Shown piece by piece: positions 1 through 5,612 of a stretch of DNA of 10,488 nt. Below the pieces are notes generated by a model. That model ran no database searches, was not told the origin of the DNA, and saw only the letters and a list, made by a program, of their open reading frames with translations. The position numbers and the translations under genes were made by a program. This DNA comes from an uncultured Ellagibacter sp. (GTDB lineage: Bacteria > Actinomycetota > Coriobacteriia > Coriobacteriales > Eggerthellaceae). The number at the start of each line of letters is the position of its first letter. Position 1 is the stretch's first letter. The stretch lies in the NCBI GenBank assembly GCA_934661105.1, contig CAKUIV010000069.1, positions 1 to 10,488 of the forward strand. Direction: 5' to 3'.

Positions 1-72
1 GCGGACAACGGGGTTCGAACCCGCGACCCCCACCTTGGCAAGGTGGTGCTCTACCAGCTGAGCCATGTCCGC
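1..72 (-). tRNA. tRNA-Gly (anticodon GCC), copy 1, 3' end cut by window edge
   Basis: On the minus strand the sequence folds as a standard tRNA. It has a perfect 7-bp acceptor stem (GCGGACA with TGTCCGC), a D-arm with AGCTGGTA, an anticodon stem CCACC/GGTGG closing the loop TTGCCAA (anticodon GCC, glycine), and a T-arm with TTCGAAC. The discriminator base and any encoded CCA lie before position 1 and cannot be seen. All 72 visible bases are identical to the second Gly gene at 255-326. It is the last visible member of a Gly-Cys-Gly cluster and is probably co-transcribed from the promoter at 340-368. Confidence 0.96.
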
Positions 73-79
73 ATATGCT

Positions 80-99
80 CGTTTCGCTTTCGCGAGACG
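80..99 (-). other. small hairpin in the tRNA-Cys/tRNA-Gly spacer
   Basis: The 39-nt spacer between tRNA-Cys and tRNA-Gly copy 1 contains an 8-pair stem closed by four bases. On the minus (transcribed) strand the loop reads GAAA, a stable GNRA tetraloop, and the stem has one A·C mismatch at the fourth pair. No T-tract follows, so it is not a standard terminator. A processing or spacer structure in the tRNA precursor is the simplest reading (inference). Confidence 0.4.
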
Positions 100-111
100 A
101 TTGTCAAAAAT

Positions 112-185
112 TGGAGGCGACGCCCGGATTCGAACCGGGGGTGAAGGCTTTGCAGGCCTCTGCCTTACCACTTGGCCACGTCGCC
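112..185 (-). tRNA. tRNA-Cys (anticodon GCA)
   Basis: This is a complete 74-nt minus-strand tRNA with encoded CCA (112-114) and discriminator U (115), the base expected for bacterial tRNA-Cys. The acceptor stem is GGCGACG with CGTCGCC. The D-arm contains AAGTGGTAA. The anticodon loop is CTGCAAA (anticodon GCA) on a stem with one G·U pair, and the T-arm has the loop TTCGAAT. It sits between two identical tRNA-Gly genes. No separate promoter of its own can be seen: a TTGACA at 199-204 is too close to the gene to serve as its -35 box. Confidence 0.97.
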
Positions 186-197
186 ATCCTGGCGTCT

Positions 198-250
198 TTG
201 TCAAGGTAAAGGCTGGTCAAACAGCTGTCTGACCAGCCTATCATTGACAA
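198..250 (-). other. two-tier hairpin filling the tRNA-Gly/tRNA-Cys spacer
   Basis: An inner stem of 10 perfect pairs (210-219 with 230-239) encloses a 10-nt loop that itself holds the palindrome ACAGCTGT (221-228). After a small internal loop (205-209 and 240-243), an outer perfect 7-bp stem pairs 198-204 with 244-250. The outer arm abuts the encoded CCA of tRNA-Gly copy 2 directly. On the minus strand no T-run follows, so this does not look like an intrinsic terminator. A precursor-processing structure or a cruciform-prone spacer is possible. Confidence 0.6.
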
Positions 251-326
251 TGGAGCGGACAACGGGGTTCGAACCCGCGACCCCCACCTTGGCAAGGTGG
301 TGCTCTACCAGCTGAGCCATGTCCGC
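251..326 (-). tRNA. tRNA-Gly (anticodon GCC), copy 2, complete
   Basis: This is a complete 76-nt minus-strand gene with discriminator U (254) and encoded CCA (251-253). It has the same 72-base body as copy 1: acceptor stem GCGGACA/TGTCCGC, anticodon loop TTGCCAA, and T-loop TTCGAAC. It is the first gene of the tRNA cluster. Its 5' end lies 13 nt downstream of a TAATAT -10 box, giving a predicted leader of about 6-7 nt. GCC anticodons read GGC and GGU, the major glycine codons in GC-rich genomes, so a duplicated gene fits codon demand (inference). Confidence 0.97.
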
Positions 327-339
327 GTCGCGAGGAAGT

Positions 340-368
340 ATATTACGCTTTCACTTCCTCTTCGTCAA
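340..368 (-). promoter_or_regulatory. tRNA cluster promoter, TTGACG-17-TAATAT
   Basis: The minus strand reads TTGACG (363-368), a 17-nt spacer (346-362) and TAATAT (340-345). This is a near-consensus housekeeping sigma promoter. The predicted start near 333-334 is only about 7 nt upstream of tRNA-Gly copy 2. It lies in the 85-nt gap between secG and the tRNA genes. It should drive the Gly-Cys-Gly cluster independently of secG. Confidence 0.78.
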
Positions 369-370
369 CC

Positions 371-392
371 CCTGTTTTCAATTTTTTTTTGA
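371..392 (-). promoter_or_regulatory. A-rich UP-like element upstream of the tRNA promoter
   Basis: Directly upstream of the -35 box, at about -38 to -59 from the predicted start, the minus strand carries a nine-A run (381-389) followed by TTG and AAAAC. AT-rich blocks at this spacing are the binding site for the RNA polymerase alpha C-terminal domain at strong stable-RNA promoters (known mainly from Escherichia coli). It stands out sharply in a GC-rich window. The same block also makes a weak TTTCAA/TTGAAA hairpin, but with A in the loop and no U-tract it is a poor terminator for secG. Confidence 0.5.
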
Positions 393-411
393 AATCAGAG
401 GAAGAGATCGC

Positions 412-666
412 TTAGCGCTGAATGGACCCCTGAGGATAGATGACCATCAGGACCAGCAGCGAAACAATGAAGATAATCGCGAAAATGATGGTGATGCGGT
501 CGAGATTCTTCTCGACGATGCTCGTACCGGTTTGCGTCGAGTACACCGAACTCGCGATCATGTCGGAAATGCCGGTTCCCTTGCCGGAGTGCAGAAGAAT
601 GAAGATGATCAAGCCGACTCCGGACACGACCAGCAGGATCAGCATAAGGATGAGCAATGGATTCAA
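412..666 (-). CDS. secG: preprotein translocase subunit SecG
   Basis: This small integral membrane subunit of the SecYEG channel aids SecA-driven export across the cytoplasmic membrane. The 84-residue product has the usual SecG layout. A first hydrophobic segment spans about residues 3-25. It is followed by the conserved loop LLHSGKGTG (the common family form is LLQSGKG), then a linker, and a second hydrophobic segment at about 57-78 after EKNLDR. The start is TTG at 664-666 with a modest purine-rich site (AAAAGAGTGG) about 5 nt upstream. The next in-frame ATG at 643-645 would cut into the first membrane segment and has no visible ribosome binding site, so TTG is preferred. It ends with TAA. 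It has its own promoter at 743-771 and no clear terminator before the tRNA genes. Confidence 0.92.
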   Translation of the reverse strand: MNPLLILMLILLVVSGVGLIIFILLHSGKGTGISDMIASSVYSTQTGTSIVEKNLDRITIIFAIIFIVSLLVLMVIYPQGSIQR

Positions 667-742
667 AATGCCACTCTTTTCGTTACTCGGTTTTGAAATT
701 CGCCTCTGCGCTCACACGCAAACGGCTATACGCAAGTTGTAA

Positions 743-771
743 ATTATACGTGAAAGCATAAGATACGACAA
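743..771 (-). promoter_or_regulatory. secG promoter, TTGTCG-17-TATAAT
   Basis: On the minus strand TTGTCG (766-771) is separated by exactly 17 nt (749-765) from a perfect TATAAT (743-748). The predicted start near 736 leaves a leader of about 70 nt before the secG TTG start. Its location in the 169-nt gpmI-secG gap implies that secG can be expressed apart from the glycolytic genes. The -35 box overlaps the edge of the hairpin at 769-809. Confidence 0.8.
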
Positions 772-809
772 GGGTTTGCCACGCCTATTCGGCAGTTGGC
801 AAGCCCTTG
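769..809 (-). terminator. hairpin after gpmI, possible weak terminator, overlapping the secG -35 box
   Basis: Arms 769-780 and 798-809 form a 12-pair stem, with a single A·C mismatch on the transcribed minus strand, around a 17-nt loop. It begins 26 nt after the gpmI stop codon. A shorter competing hairpin (GGCAAG with CTTGCC, 798-811) shares the upstream arm, and TTGCCACG occurs twice (776-783 and 807-814). The sequence after the stem (TCGTATCTTATG) is only mildly U-rich, so termination would be inefficient if it occurs at all. Confidence 0.45.
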
Positions 810-835
810 CCACGAATCTTCCGCATGTGCCCTTT

Positions 836-2398
836 TCACGAAGCGAGCAAGCTCTTGCCTGTCATTTCTCTAGGCGCTTCAATACCGATTGCGGCGAGCA
901 ACGTCGGCGCGATGTCGCAAAGCGCCCCTTCCTCGTCCGAAAGCGAAAGCCCCTGTCCCGAGTAATCCGCAAGCGCGAAGGGAACGAGCGCGGTGGTATG
1001 CGCCGTGTAAGGCGTGCCGTCGTCTGCGAGCATCTTGTCGGCATTGCCGTGGTCGGCCGTCACGAAAGCGACGCCGTGGGCGCGCTCAACCGCGGCGAGC
1101 ACCTCGGCAACGCCCGCATCGACCGCTTCGACCGCCTTCACGGCGGCGGGGATGACCCCGGTATGCCCCACCATGTCGCAGTTCGCGAAATTGACGATGT
1201 AAACGTCGGCGGCCCCGTCGTCGATCGCACGTGCAAGATTGCGCGCGACCGCAGGCTCGCTCATTTCCGGTTGCAGATCGTATGTGGCGACCTTCGGGCT
1301 CGAAACGAGTTCGCGCTCCTCCCCCGCCTTCGGCTCTTCACGCCCTCCGTTCAAGAAGAACGTCACATGCGCGTACTTCTCGGTCTCGGCGATATGGTAT
1401 TGGCGAAGCCCCTTCGCGGCGAGCACGTCGGCAAGCACGTTGTCGGGGAATTCCTTCGGGAAGGCGACGGGCGCCGGGATATCGGGGTCGTACTCGGTCA
1501 GGCACACGAACGACACCTTCGGGAGCCGATCGCGCGAAAACCCGTCGAAGGCGGGATCGACCATCGCGCGCGTGAGCTCGCGGGCGCGATCGGGGCGGAA
1601 GTTGAAGAAGATGACGGCGTCGCCTTCACGCACGCCGCGTTCATCGAACGAGACCGGCTCGACGAACTCATCGGTCACGCCCCGCGCATAGGAGTCGGCA
1701 ATCGCTTGATCGGGCGTCTTTCGAACAACGGGCGATCCGCACACGACGGCTTCCCAGGCACGATGCACACGATCCCACCGCTTATCGCGATCCATCGCGT
1801 AGTAGCGACCCTCGATGCTCGCAACGGAGACGCGCCCTTCCCAGCCGTTTTCGGAGATGAAGTCCTCGAGCTCGCGAAGGTAACCGGCCCCGCTTGAGGG
1901 AGGGACGTCGCGACCGTCCATGAAGCAATGCACGCGAATGTCGGGCACGCCCGCGTCAATCGCATGGGAGACAAGCGCGTAGAGATGCTCGTTGCTCGAA
2001 TGAACGCCGCCATCGGAGAGAAGCCCCATGAGATGCAGCGCCGCACCCGGCGCGGATGCCGCTTCGAAGGCGTTGTTGATGACCGTGTTTTCCCTAATGG
2101 ACCCCGTACGGCAGGCGCGATTGATCCGTGTGAGCTCCTGATGCACGACGCGCCCCGCCCCGATGTTCAAATGCCCGACCTCGGAATTGCCCATCTGCCC
2201 CTCGGGAAGGCCGACCGCCTCGCCCGAAGCCTGAAGGCGCGTGAACCCGTGCTCGAAGAGCGCGTCGAGAAACGGGGTCTTCGCAAGCGAGATCGCGTTG
2301 CCGGGGCCTTCGGGAGCAAGACCGAAACCATCCATGATCACAAGGCACACGGGAAGCGAGAAGGTTTCGCGCGCGCTGCCGACAGCGCCGCCCCTCAT
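836..2398 (-). CDS. gpmI: 2,3-bisphosphoglycerate-independent phosphoglycerate mutase
   Basis: This cytosolic, metal (Mn)-dependent enzyme interconverts 3- and 2-phosphoglycerate. The 520-residue product matches the usual length of about 510. The metal site begins at IMDGFG (Asp23), and the phospho-serine nucleophile is Ser72 in GNSEVGH. The mobile phosphotransferase domain shows LSDGGVHS (127-134), the HCFMDGRD block (Asp161, Arg163, Asp164), EGRYYAMDRD and FRPDR. The C-terminal metal ligands lie in CDMVGHTG, TADHGN (449-452) and AHTT (His467). The ATG at 2396-2398 overlaps the tpiA stop as ATGA, which fixes the start and suggests translational coupling. A longer in-frame reading up to 2671 runs antiparallel to no homology and lies over tpiA, so it is not used. 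The gene follows gap, pgk and tpiA, matching its pathway position. The co-factor-dependent GpmA type is excluded by the alkaline-phosphatase-like motifs. Confidence 0.97.
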   Translation of the reverse strand: MRGGAVGSARETFSLPVCLVIMDGFGLAPEGPGNAISLAKTPFLDALFEHGFTRLQASGEAVGLPEGQMGNSEVGHLNIGAGRVVHQELTRINRACRTGSIRENTVINNAFEAASAPGAALHLMGLLSDGGVHSSNEHLYALVSHAIDAGVPDIRVHCFMDGRDVPPSSGAGYLRELEDFISENGWEGRVSVASIEGRYYAMDRDKRWDRVHRAWEAVVCGSPVVRKTPDQAIADSYARGVTDEFVEPVSFDERGVREGDAVIFFNFRPDRARELTRAMVDPAFDGFSRDRLPKVSFVCLTEYDPDIPAPVAFPKEFPDNVLADVLAAKGLRQYHIAETEKYAHVTFFLNGGREEPKAGEERELVSSPKVATYDLQPEMSEPAVARNLARAIDDGAADVYIVNFANCDMVGHTGVIPAAVKAVEAVDAGVAEVLAAVERAHGVAFVTADHGNADKMLADDGTPYTAHTTALVPFALADYSGQGLSLSDEEGALCDIAPTLLAAIGIEAPREMTGKSLLAS

Positions 2399-3168
2399 GC
2401 GACGACCGCCTTGATGAGCTGGATGAACGAATCGGATTTCAGGCTCGCGCCGCCGATGAGCCCACCGTCGATGTCGGGTTCGGCCACGAGCGCGTCGACG
2501 TTGCCGGGGTTCATCGAGCCGCCGTAGAGCACGCGGACGGCGCAAGCCGTCTCTTCCCCGAAGCGCGATGCGATCTCGGCGCGAATGGCGGCGCACACGT
2601 CCTGCGCCTGCTCGGGCGTTGCCGTGCGACCGGTGCCGATCGCCCAGATGGGCTCGTAGGCGACGACGCACTTCGCGACGTCATCGGCGTCAACGCCCGC
2701 GAACGCGGCGCGCACCTGGGCGCACACGTACTCGTTGGTGGTCCCTTCGTCGCGCACGCCGAGCGATTCGCCCACGCACACGATCGGATTGACGCGCCCG
2801 GCGATAAGCGCACGGACCTTTTTGTTCACGTCCTCGTTGGTCTCGCCGAACAACCCGCGACGCTCCGAATGCCCGACGATGCAGTACGTGCAGCCGCATT
2901 CGCGGATCATGGGAACGGAAACCTCGCCCGTGAACGCGCCCTTTTCCTCCCAGTAGACGTTCTGGGCGCCCACGGCGATCTTCGTCTTGTCGAACTCGAG
3001 CACCGTCTTCACGGGCTTCAAGTCGATGAACGGCGGGCAGATGACGACGTCGGCCTTGTCGGCCCAGTCACGCCACCAGTTGTTCGAGATTTCCTGGGTG
3101 AGGACGACGGCCTCGCCGATCGCGTTGTTCATCTTCCAGTTGCCGGCCATCATAGGTTTTCTTGCCAT
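2395..3168 (-). CDS. tpiA: triosephosphate isomerase
   Basis: This cytosolic TIM-barrel enzyme interconverts dihydroxyacetone phosphate and glyceraldehyde-3-phosphate. The 257-residue product is of normal length. The catalytic set is intact: Asn10 and Lys12 in GNWKMN, His100 in VGHSERR, and Glu172 in AYEPIWAIGTG followed by the flexible loop 6. Phosphate-binding segments YGGSMNPGN and DGGLIGGASL lie near the C terminus. The start is the ATG at 3166-3168, which has an AAAGGA ribosome binding site about 7 nt upstream and gives the family N terminus MARKPMMAGNWK. An upstream in-frame ATG would add 28 unrelated residues encoded by the spacer hairpin. The stop TGA overlaps the gpmI ATG by 4 nt. 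Confidence 0.97.
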   Translation of the reverse strand: MARKPMMAGNWKMNNAIGEAVVLTQEISNNWWRDWADKADVVICPPFIDLKPVKTVLEFDKTKIAVGAQNVYWEEKGAFTGEVSVPMIRECGCTYCIVGHSERRGLFGETNEDVNKKVRALIAGRVNPIVCVGESLGVRDEGTTNEYVCAQVRAAFAGVDADDVAKCVVAYEPIWAIGTGRTATPEQAQDVCAAIRAEIASRFGEETACAVRVLYGGSMNPGNVDALVAEPDIDGGLIGGASLKSDSFIQLIKAVVA

Positions 3169-3195
3169 AACGCATCCTTTCCGCTGAAAGCAAGC

Positions 3196-3240
3196 GGGGA
3201 GACGGTGCGTCCGCATATCCGCAGGCCGCACCGTCTCCCC
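3196..3240 (-). other. 14-bp perfect hairpin in the pgk-tpiA spacer
   Basis: The arm at 3196-3209 is the exact reverse complement of 3227-3240, giving 14 uninterrupted GC-rich pairs around a 17-nt loop. It begins 18 nt after the pgk stop and ends about 16 nt before the tpiA ribosome binding site. The minus strand after the stem reads GCTTGCTTTCAGCGG, with no U-tract, so a classical intrinsic terminator is unlikely. An mRNA processing or stability element separating pgk and tpiA expression, or a U-less attenuator, fits better (inference). Confidence 0.65.
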
Positions 3241-3258
3241 CTCGTGTTGCATGAGATT

Positions 3259-4443
3259 CTACCTGAGCGCCTCGACGCCGGGAAGAGCTTCGCCCTGCAC
3301 GAGCTCCATGCTCGCACCGCCGCCGGTCGAAATGAACGTCATCTTGTCCGCGAGACCGAATTTGTTCACCGCAGCTACGCTGTCGCCGCCGCCGATGATC
3401 GTGTCGGCGTCGGTCGCCTGCGCAACGGCACGGGCCACCGCCTCCGTGCCGGCAGCGAACGCGTCCATCTCGAACACGCCCATCGGACCGTTCCAGAAGA
3501 CCGTCTTCGCGCTCGCGACGGCATCGGCGTAGAGCTTCGCCGTTTCAGGGCCGATGTCGAGCCCCATCATATCGTCGGGGATGGCGTCGACGGAAACCGT
3601 CTCGATTCGAGCGTCGGGCGCGAACCTATCCGCAACGACGACGTCGACGGGAAGAAGCAGCTTGCAGCCAGCCGCCTCGGCCTTGCGCATCATGTCCGCT
3701 GCGCGGTCGACCCATTCGTCCTCTTTCAGCGAGGTTCCAACTTTTTTGCCCTCGGCAAGGAGGAACGTGAAGCACATGCCGCCGCCGATAACGAGCGTTT
3801 CGCATTTGTCGATGAGCGCATCGATGACCTTTATCTTGTCGGACACCTTCGACCCGCCGAGAATGGCGACGAAAGGACGCTTCGGGGATTCGAGCATGCC
3901 CGAGAGCGTGGACACCTCGCGCTGCATGAGGTAACCCGCATACGCCGGCAGAAGCGCCGCGACGCCCGCGGTCGACGCATGCGCGCGGTGCGCCGTTCCG
4001 AACGCGTCGTTCACATACGCATCGCCAAGCGCGGCGAGCTCCTCGCAGAACGCTGCGTCGTTCTTCTTCTCGCGCCCGTCGAAACGCAGGTTCTCGAGCA
4101 GGAGAACGTCCCCGTCGCCGAGTGCGGCAACCTTGGCTTTCGCGTCATCGCCGATGGTGTCGGAAGCGAAGGCTACAGGTGCGCCGAGCAGCTCGGACAG
4201 GCGCAGCGCTGCCGGGCGAAGCGTGAACTTCTCCTCGAACCCGTTGCCCGCCGGACGGCCGAGATGGCTCATAAGGACAACACGAGCTCCCTTTTCGCGC
4301 AGCTTCTCGATCGTAGGAAGCGCCGCGCGGATGCGCGTGTCGTCGGTGACGACACCGTCTGCAACCGGTACGTTGAAGTCGACGCGCACGAGCACGCGCT
4401 TGCCACGCGCATCGAGCTCATCGATGGTTTTGATGGATGCCAT
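3259..4443 (-). CDS. pgk: phosphoglycerate kinase
   Basis: This cytosolic enzyme transfers phosphate from 1,3-bisphosphoglycerate to ADP, the first ATP-yielding step of lower glycolysis. The 394-residue product is full length with two Rossmann-like domains. The N-terminal substrate domain shows RVDFNVP (20-26) and the basic SHLGRP patch (59-64). The C-terminal nucleotide domain shows GGSKVSDK (196-203), FWNGPMGVFE (316-325), GGGDS (351-355) and STGGGASME (372-380). The start is the ATG at 4441-4443 with an AAGGAAGG-type ribosome binding site just upstream. It follows gap after 64 nt that contain a terminator-like hairpin, so pgk may be expressed below gap. Stop is TAG. Confidence 0.98.
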   Translation of the reverse strand: MASIKTIDELDARGKRVLVRVDFNVPVADGVVTDDTRIRAALPTIEKLREKGARVVLMSHLGRPAGNGFEEKFTLRPAALRLSELLGAPVAFASDTIGDDAKAKVAALGDGDVLLLENLRFDGREKKNDAAFCEELAALGDAYVNDAFGTAHRAHASTAGVAALLPAYAGYLMQREVSTLSGMLESPKRPFVAILGGSKVSDKIKVIDALIDKCETLVIGGGMCFTFLLAEGKKVGTSLKEDEWVDRAADMMRKAEAAGCKLLLPVDVVVADRFAPDARIETVSVDAIPDDMMGLDIGPETAKLYADAVASAKTVFWNGPMGVFEMDAFAAGTEAVARAVAQATDADTIIGGGDSVAAVNKFGLADKMTFISTGGGASMELVQGEALPGVEALR

Positions 4444-4457
4444 TGAACCTTCCTTTT

Positions 4458-4489
4458 CAACAAAGAAACGGGCGGCACGAAGCCGCCCG
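4458..4489 (-). terminator. intrinsic terminator or attenuator between gap and pgk
   Basis: An 8-bp perfect GC stem (4469-4476 with 4482-4489) encloses a 5-nt loop. On the minus strand it is followed by the U-rich tract TTTCTTTGTTG. It begins 18 nt after the gap stop codon. The U-tract is interrupted by C and G, so partial termination is likely, with some transcripts reading through into pgk. The same short spacer also holds the pgk ribosome binding site. Confidence 0.65.
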
Positions 4490-4507
4490 AAACCGTTCGC
4501 TATCCGA

Positions 4508-5509
4508 TTAGAGAAGAATCTTCACGAGATCCTTAACGCGATTGGAGTAGCCCCATTCGTTGTCGTACCAGGAGACGACCTTCACGAGGTTGCTCTTGCC
4601 GCCCATGACCATGGTGAGCTTGCTGTCGAAGATGGAGGAGTGGTCGTTGCCGACGATGTCGATGGACACGATCGGATCCTCGGTGTACTCGAGGATGCCG
4701 GCGAGTTCGCCTTCGGCGGCCTCCTTCATCGCGGCGTTGATTTCCTCGGCCGTGACCTCGCGCTCGAGTTCCACAGTGAGGTCGACCATGGAGCCGTCGG
4801 GAGTGGGAACGCGCGTGGCGAAGCCGTCGAGCTTGCCCTTAAGTTCGGGCAACACGAGCGCGACTGCGCGGGCGGCGCCCGTCGTGGTCGGGATCATCGA
4901 CATGGCGGCAGCGCGCGCACGACGCAGGTCCTTGTGCGGAAGGTCGAGGATGCGCTGGTCGTTCGTGTAGGAATGGATGGTGTTCATATAGCCACGCTTG
5001 ATGCCGAACTTCTCGAGGAGAACCTTGGCGACGGGGGCCAAGCAGTTCGTGGTGCACGAAGCGTTGGAGATGATGTTGTGCTTCTCGGCGTCGTAGTCTC
5101 CGTCGTTCACGCCCATGACGATGGTGGCGTCTTCGCCCTTCGCGGGGCAGGTGATGACGACCTTCTTAGCGCCCGCCTTGAGATGCGCGCTCGCCAGTTC
5201 GCCGGTCTTGAAGATGCCCGTGGATTCGACCACGACCTCCACGCCCAGTTCGCCCCAGGGGAGGTTGTTGGGATCGCGTTCGGAAAGAACCTTGACGGCA
5301 TAGCCGTCGGCAACGAAGCCGTCGTCGGTCACTTCGACCTTGTCGAACGCGCGACCGTGAACGGAGTCGTACTTGAGAAGGTGCGCCATCGTGGGGATGT
5401 CGCCGAGGTCGTTCACAGCGACAACTTCGATCGCAGGATCTTTCACCATCGCGCGGAACGCCAAGCGTCCGATACGACCGAAGCCGTTGATGCCTACCTT
5501 GATTGCCAT
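4508..5509 (-). CDS. gap: glyceraldehyde-3-phosphate dehydrogenase, type I (NAD-dependent)
   Basis: This cytosolic tetrameric enzyme oxidises and phosphorylates glyceraldehyde-3-phosphate to 1,3-bisphosphoglycerate. The 333-residue product has the N-terminal Rossmann motif GINGFGRIGR (6-15). Asp34, in VNDLGD at the end of the second strand, is the residue that favours NAD over NADP. The nucleophile is Cys152 in SNASCTTNC. The S-loop and the phosphate-binding parts SMIPTTTGAA and RVPTPDGS follow, and the C-terminal SWYDNEWGYSNR is present. The ATG at 5507-5509 has a strong AAAGGAG ribosome binding site 6-7 nt upstream. It opens the glycolytic module, 103 nt after whiA. A TAA stop is followed by a terminator-like hairpin. 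Confidence 0.98.
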   Translation of the reverse strand: MAIKVGINGFGRIGRLAFRAMVKDPAIEVVAVNDLGDIPTMAHLLKYDSVHGRAFDKVEVTDDGFVADGYAVKVLSERDPNNLPWGELGVEVVVESTGIFKTGELASAHLKAGAKKVVITCPAKGEDATIVMGVNDGDYDAEKHNIISNASCTTNCLAPVAKVLLEKFGIKRGYMNTIHSYTNDQRILDLPHKDLRRARAAAMSMIPTTTGAARAVALVLPELKGKLDGFATRVPTPDGSMVDLTVELEREVTAEEINAAMKEAAEGELAGILEYTEDPIVSIDIVGNDHSSIFDSKLTMVMGGKSNLVKVVSWYDNEWGYSNRVKDLVKILL

Positions 5510-5512
5510 GCA

Positions 5513-5531
5513 AAACTCCTTTCGAAGGATT
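5513..5531 (-). promoter_or_regulatory. gap ribosome binding site inside a small hairpin
   Basis: The minus strand upstream of gap reads TCCTT-CGA-AAGGA, a 5-bp stem in which the downstream arm is part of the AAAGGAG Shine-Dalgarno sequence. Pairing would partly hide the site. The stem is short and may be chance, since purine-rich sites easily find a complement. Confidence 0.3.
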
Positions 5532-5556
5532 TCACTTTCCTTGACGCACGTCGTTC

Positions 5557-5585
5557 AGTGTAGACCACATGCATCGCCGCCAACC
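5557..5585 (-). promoter_or_regulatory. possible weak gap promoter
   Basis: In the 103-nt whiA-gap spacer the minus strand carries TACACT (5557-5562) as a -10 candidate. The -35 candidates are poor: GGTTGG with a 17-nt spacer (5580-5585), or TTGGCG with a short 15-nt spacer. The spacer length and the change of function from regulators to glycolysis make a promoter here plausible, but the sequence match is weak. Confidence 0.3.
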
Positions 5586-5612
5586 GCGCAATCAGGCAAA
5601 ATGCAAGCGAAG

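Noticed and set aside
199..204. TTGACA on the minus strand as a promoter -35 box for tRNA-Cys
   Set aside because: A -10 box at proper spacing would fall inside the tRNA gene. The hexamer is explained as part of the outer hairpin stem.
376..394. T-run on the plus strand as an intrinsic terminator
   Set aside because: No plus-strand gene precedes it and the stem is short and AT-only. On the minus strand the run is A, so it cannot end secG transcription by the usual mechanism.
776..1897. Plus-strand open frame of 373 codons opposite gpmI
   Set aside because: Its composition mirrors the opposite gene and no family is recognisable. It is a shadow frame.
2399..2671. A 91-codon N-terminal extension of gpmI
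   Set aside because: It runs inside tpiA in another frame, is Arg-rich and unlike phosphoglycerate mutase. The ATGA overlap start gives the normal family length.
2869..4446. Plus-strand open frame of 525 codons over tpiA and pgk
   Set aside because: It lies antisense to two genes with intact catalytic motifs and reads as Arg/His/Asp/Glu-rich sequence with no recognisable domain. Long antisense frames are expected in GC-rich coding DNA.
4133..5563. Plus-strand open frame of 476 codons over gap and pgk
   Set aside because: It is antisense to conserved gap, with no motif and no ribosome binding site logic. It is a shadow frame.
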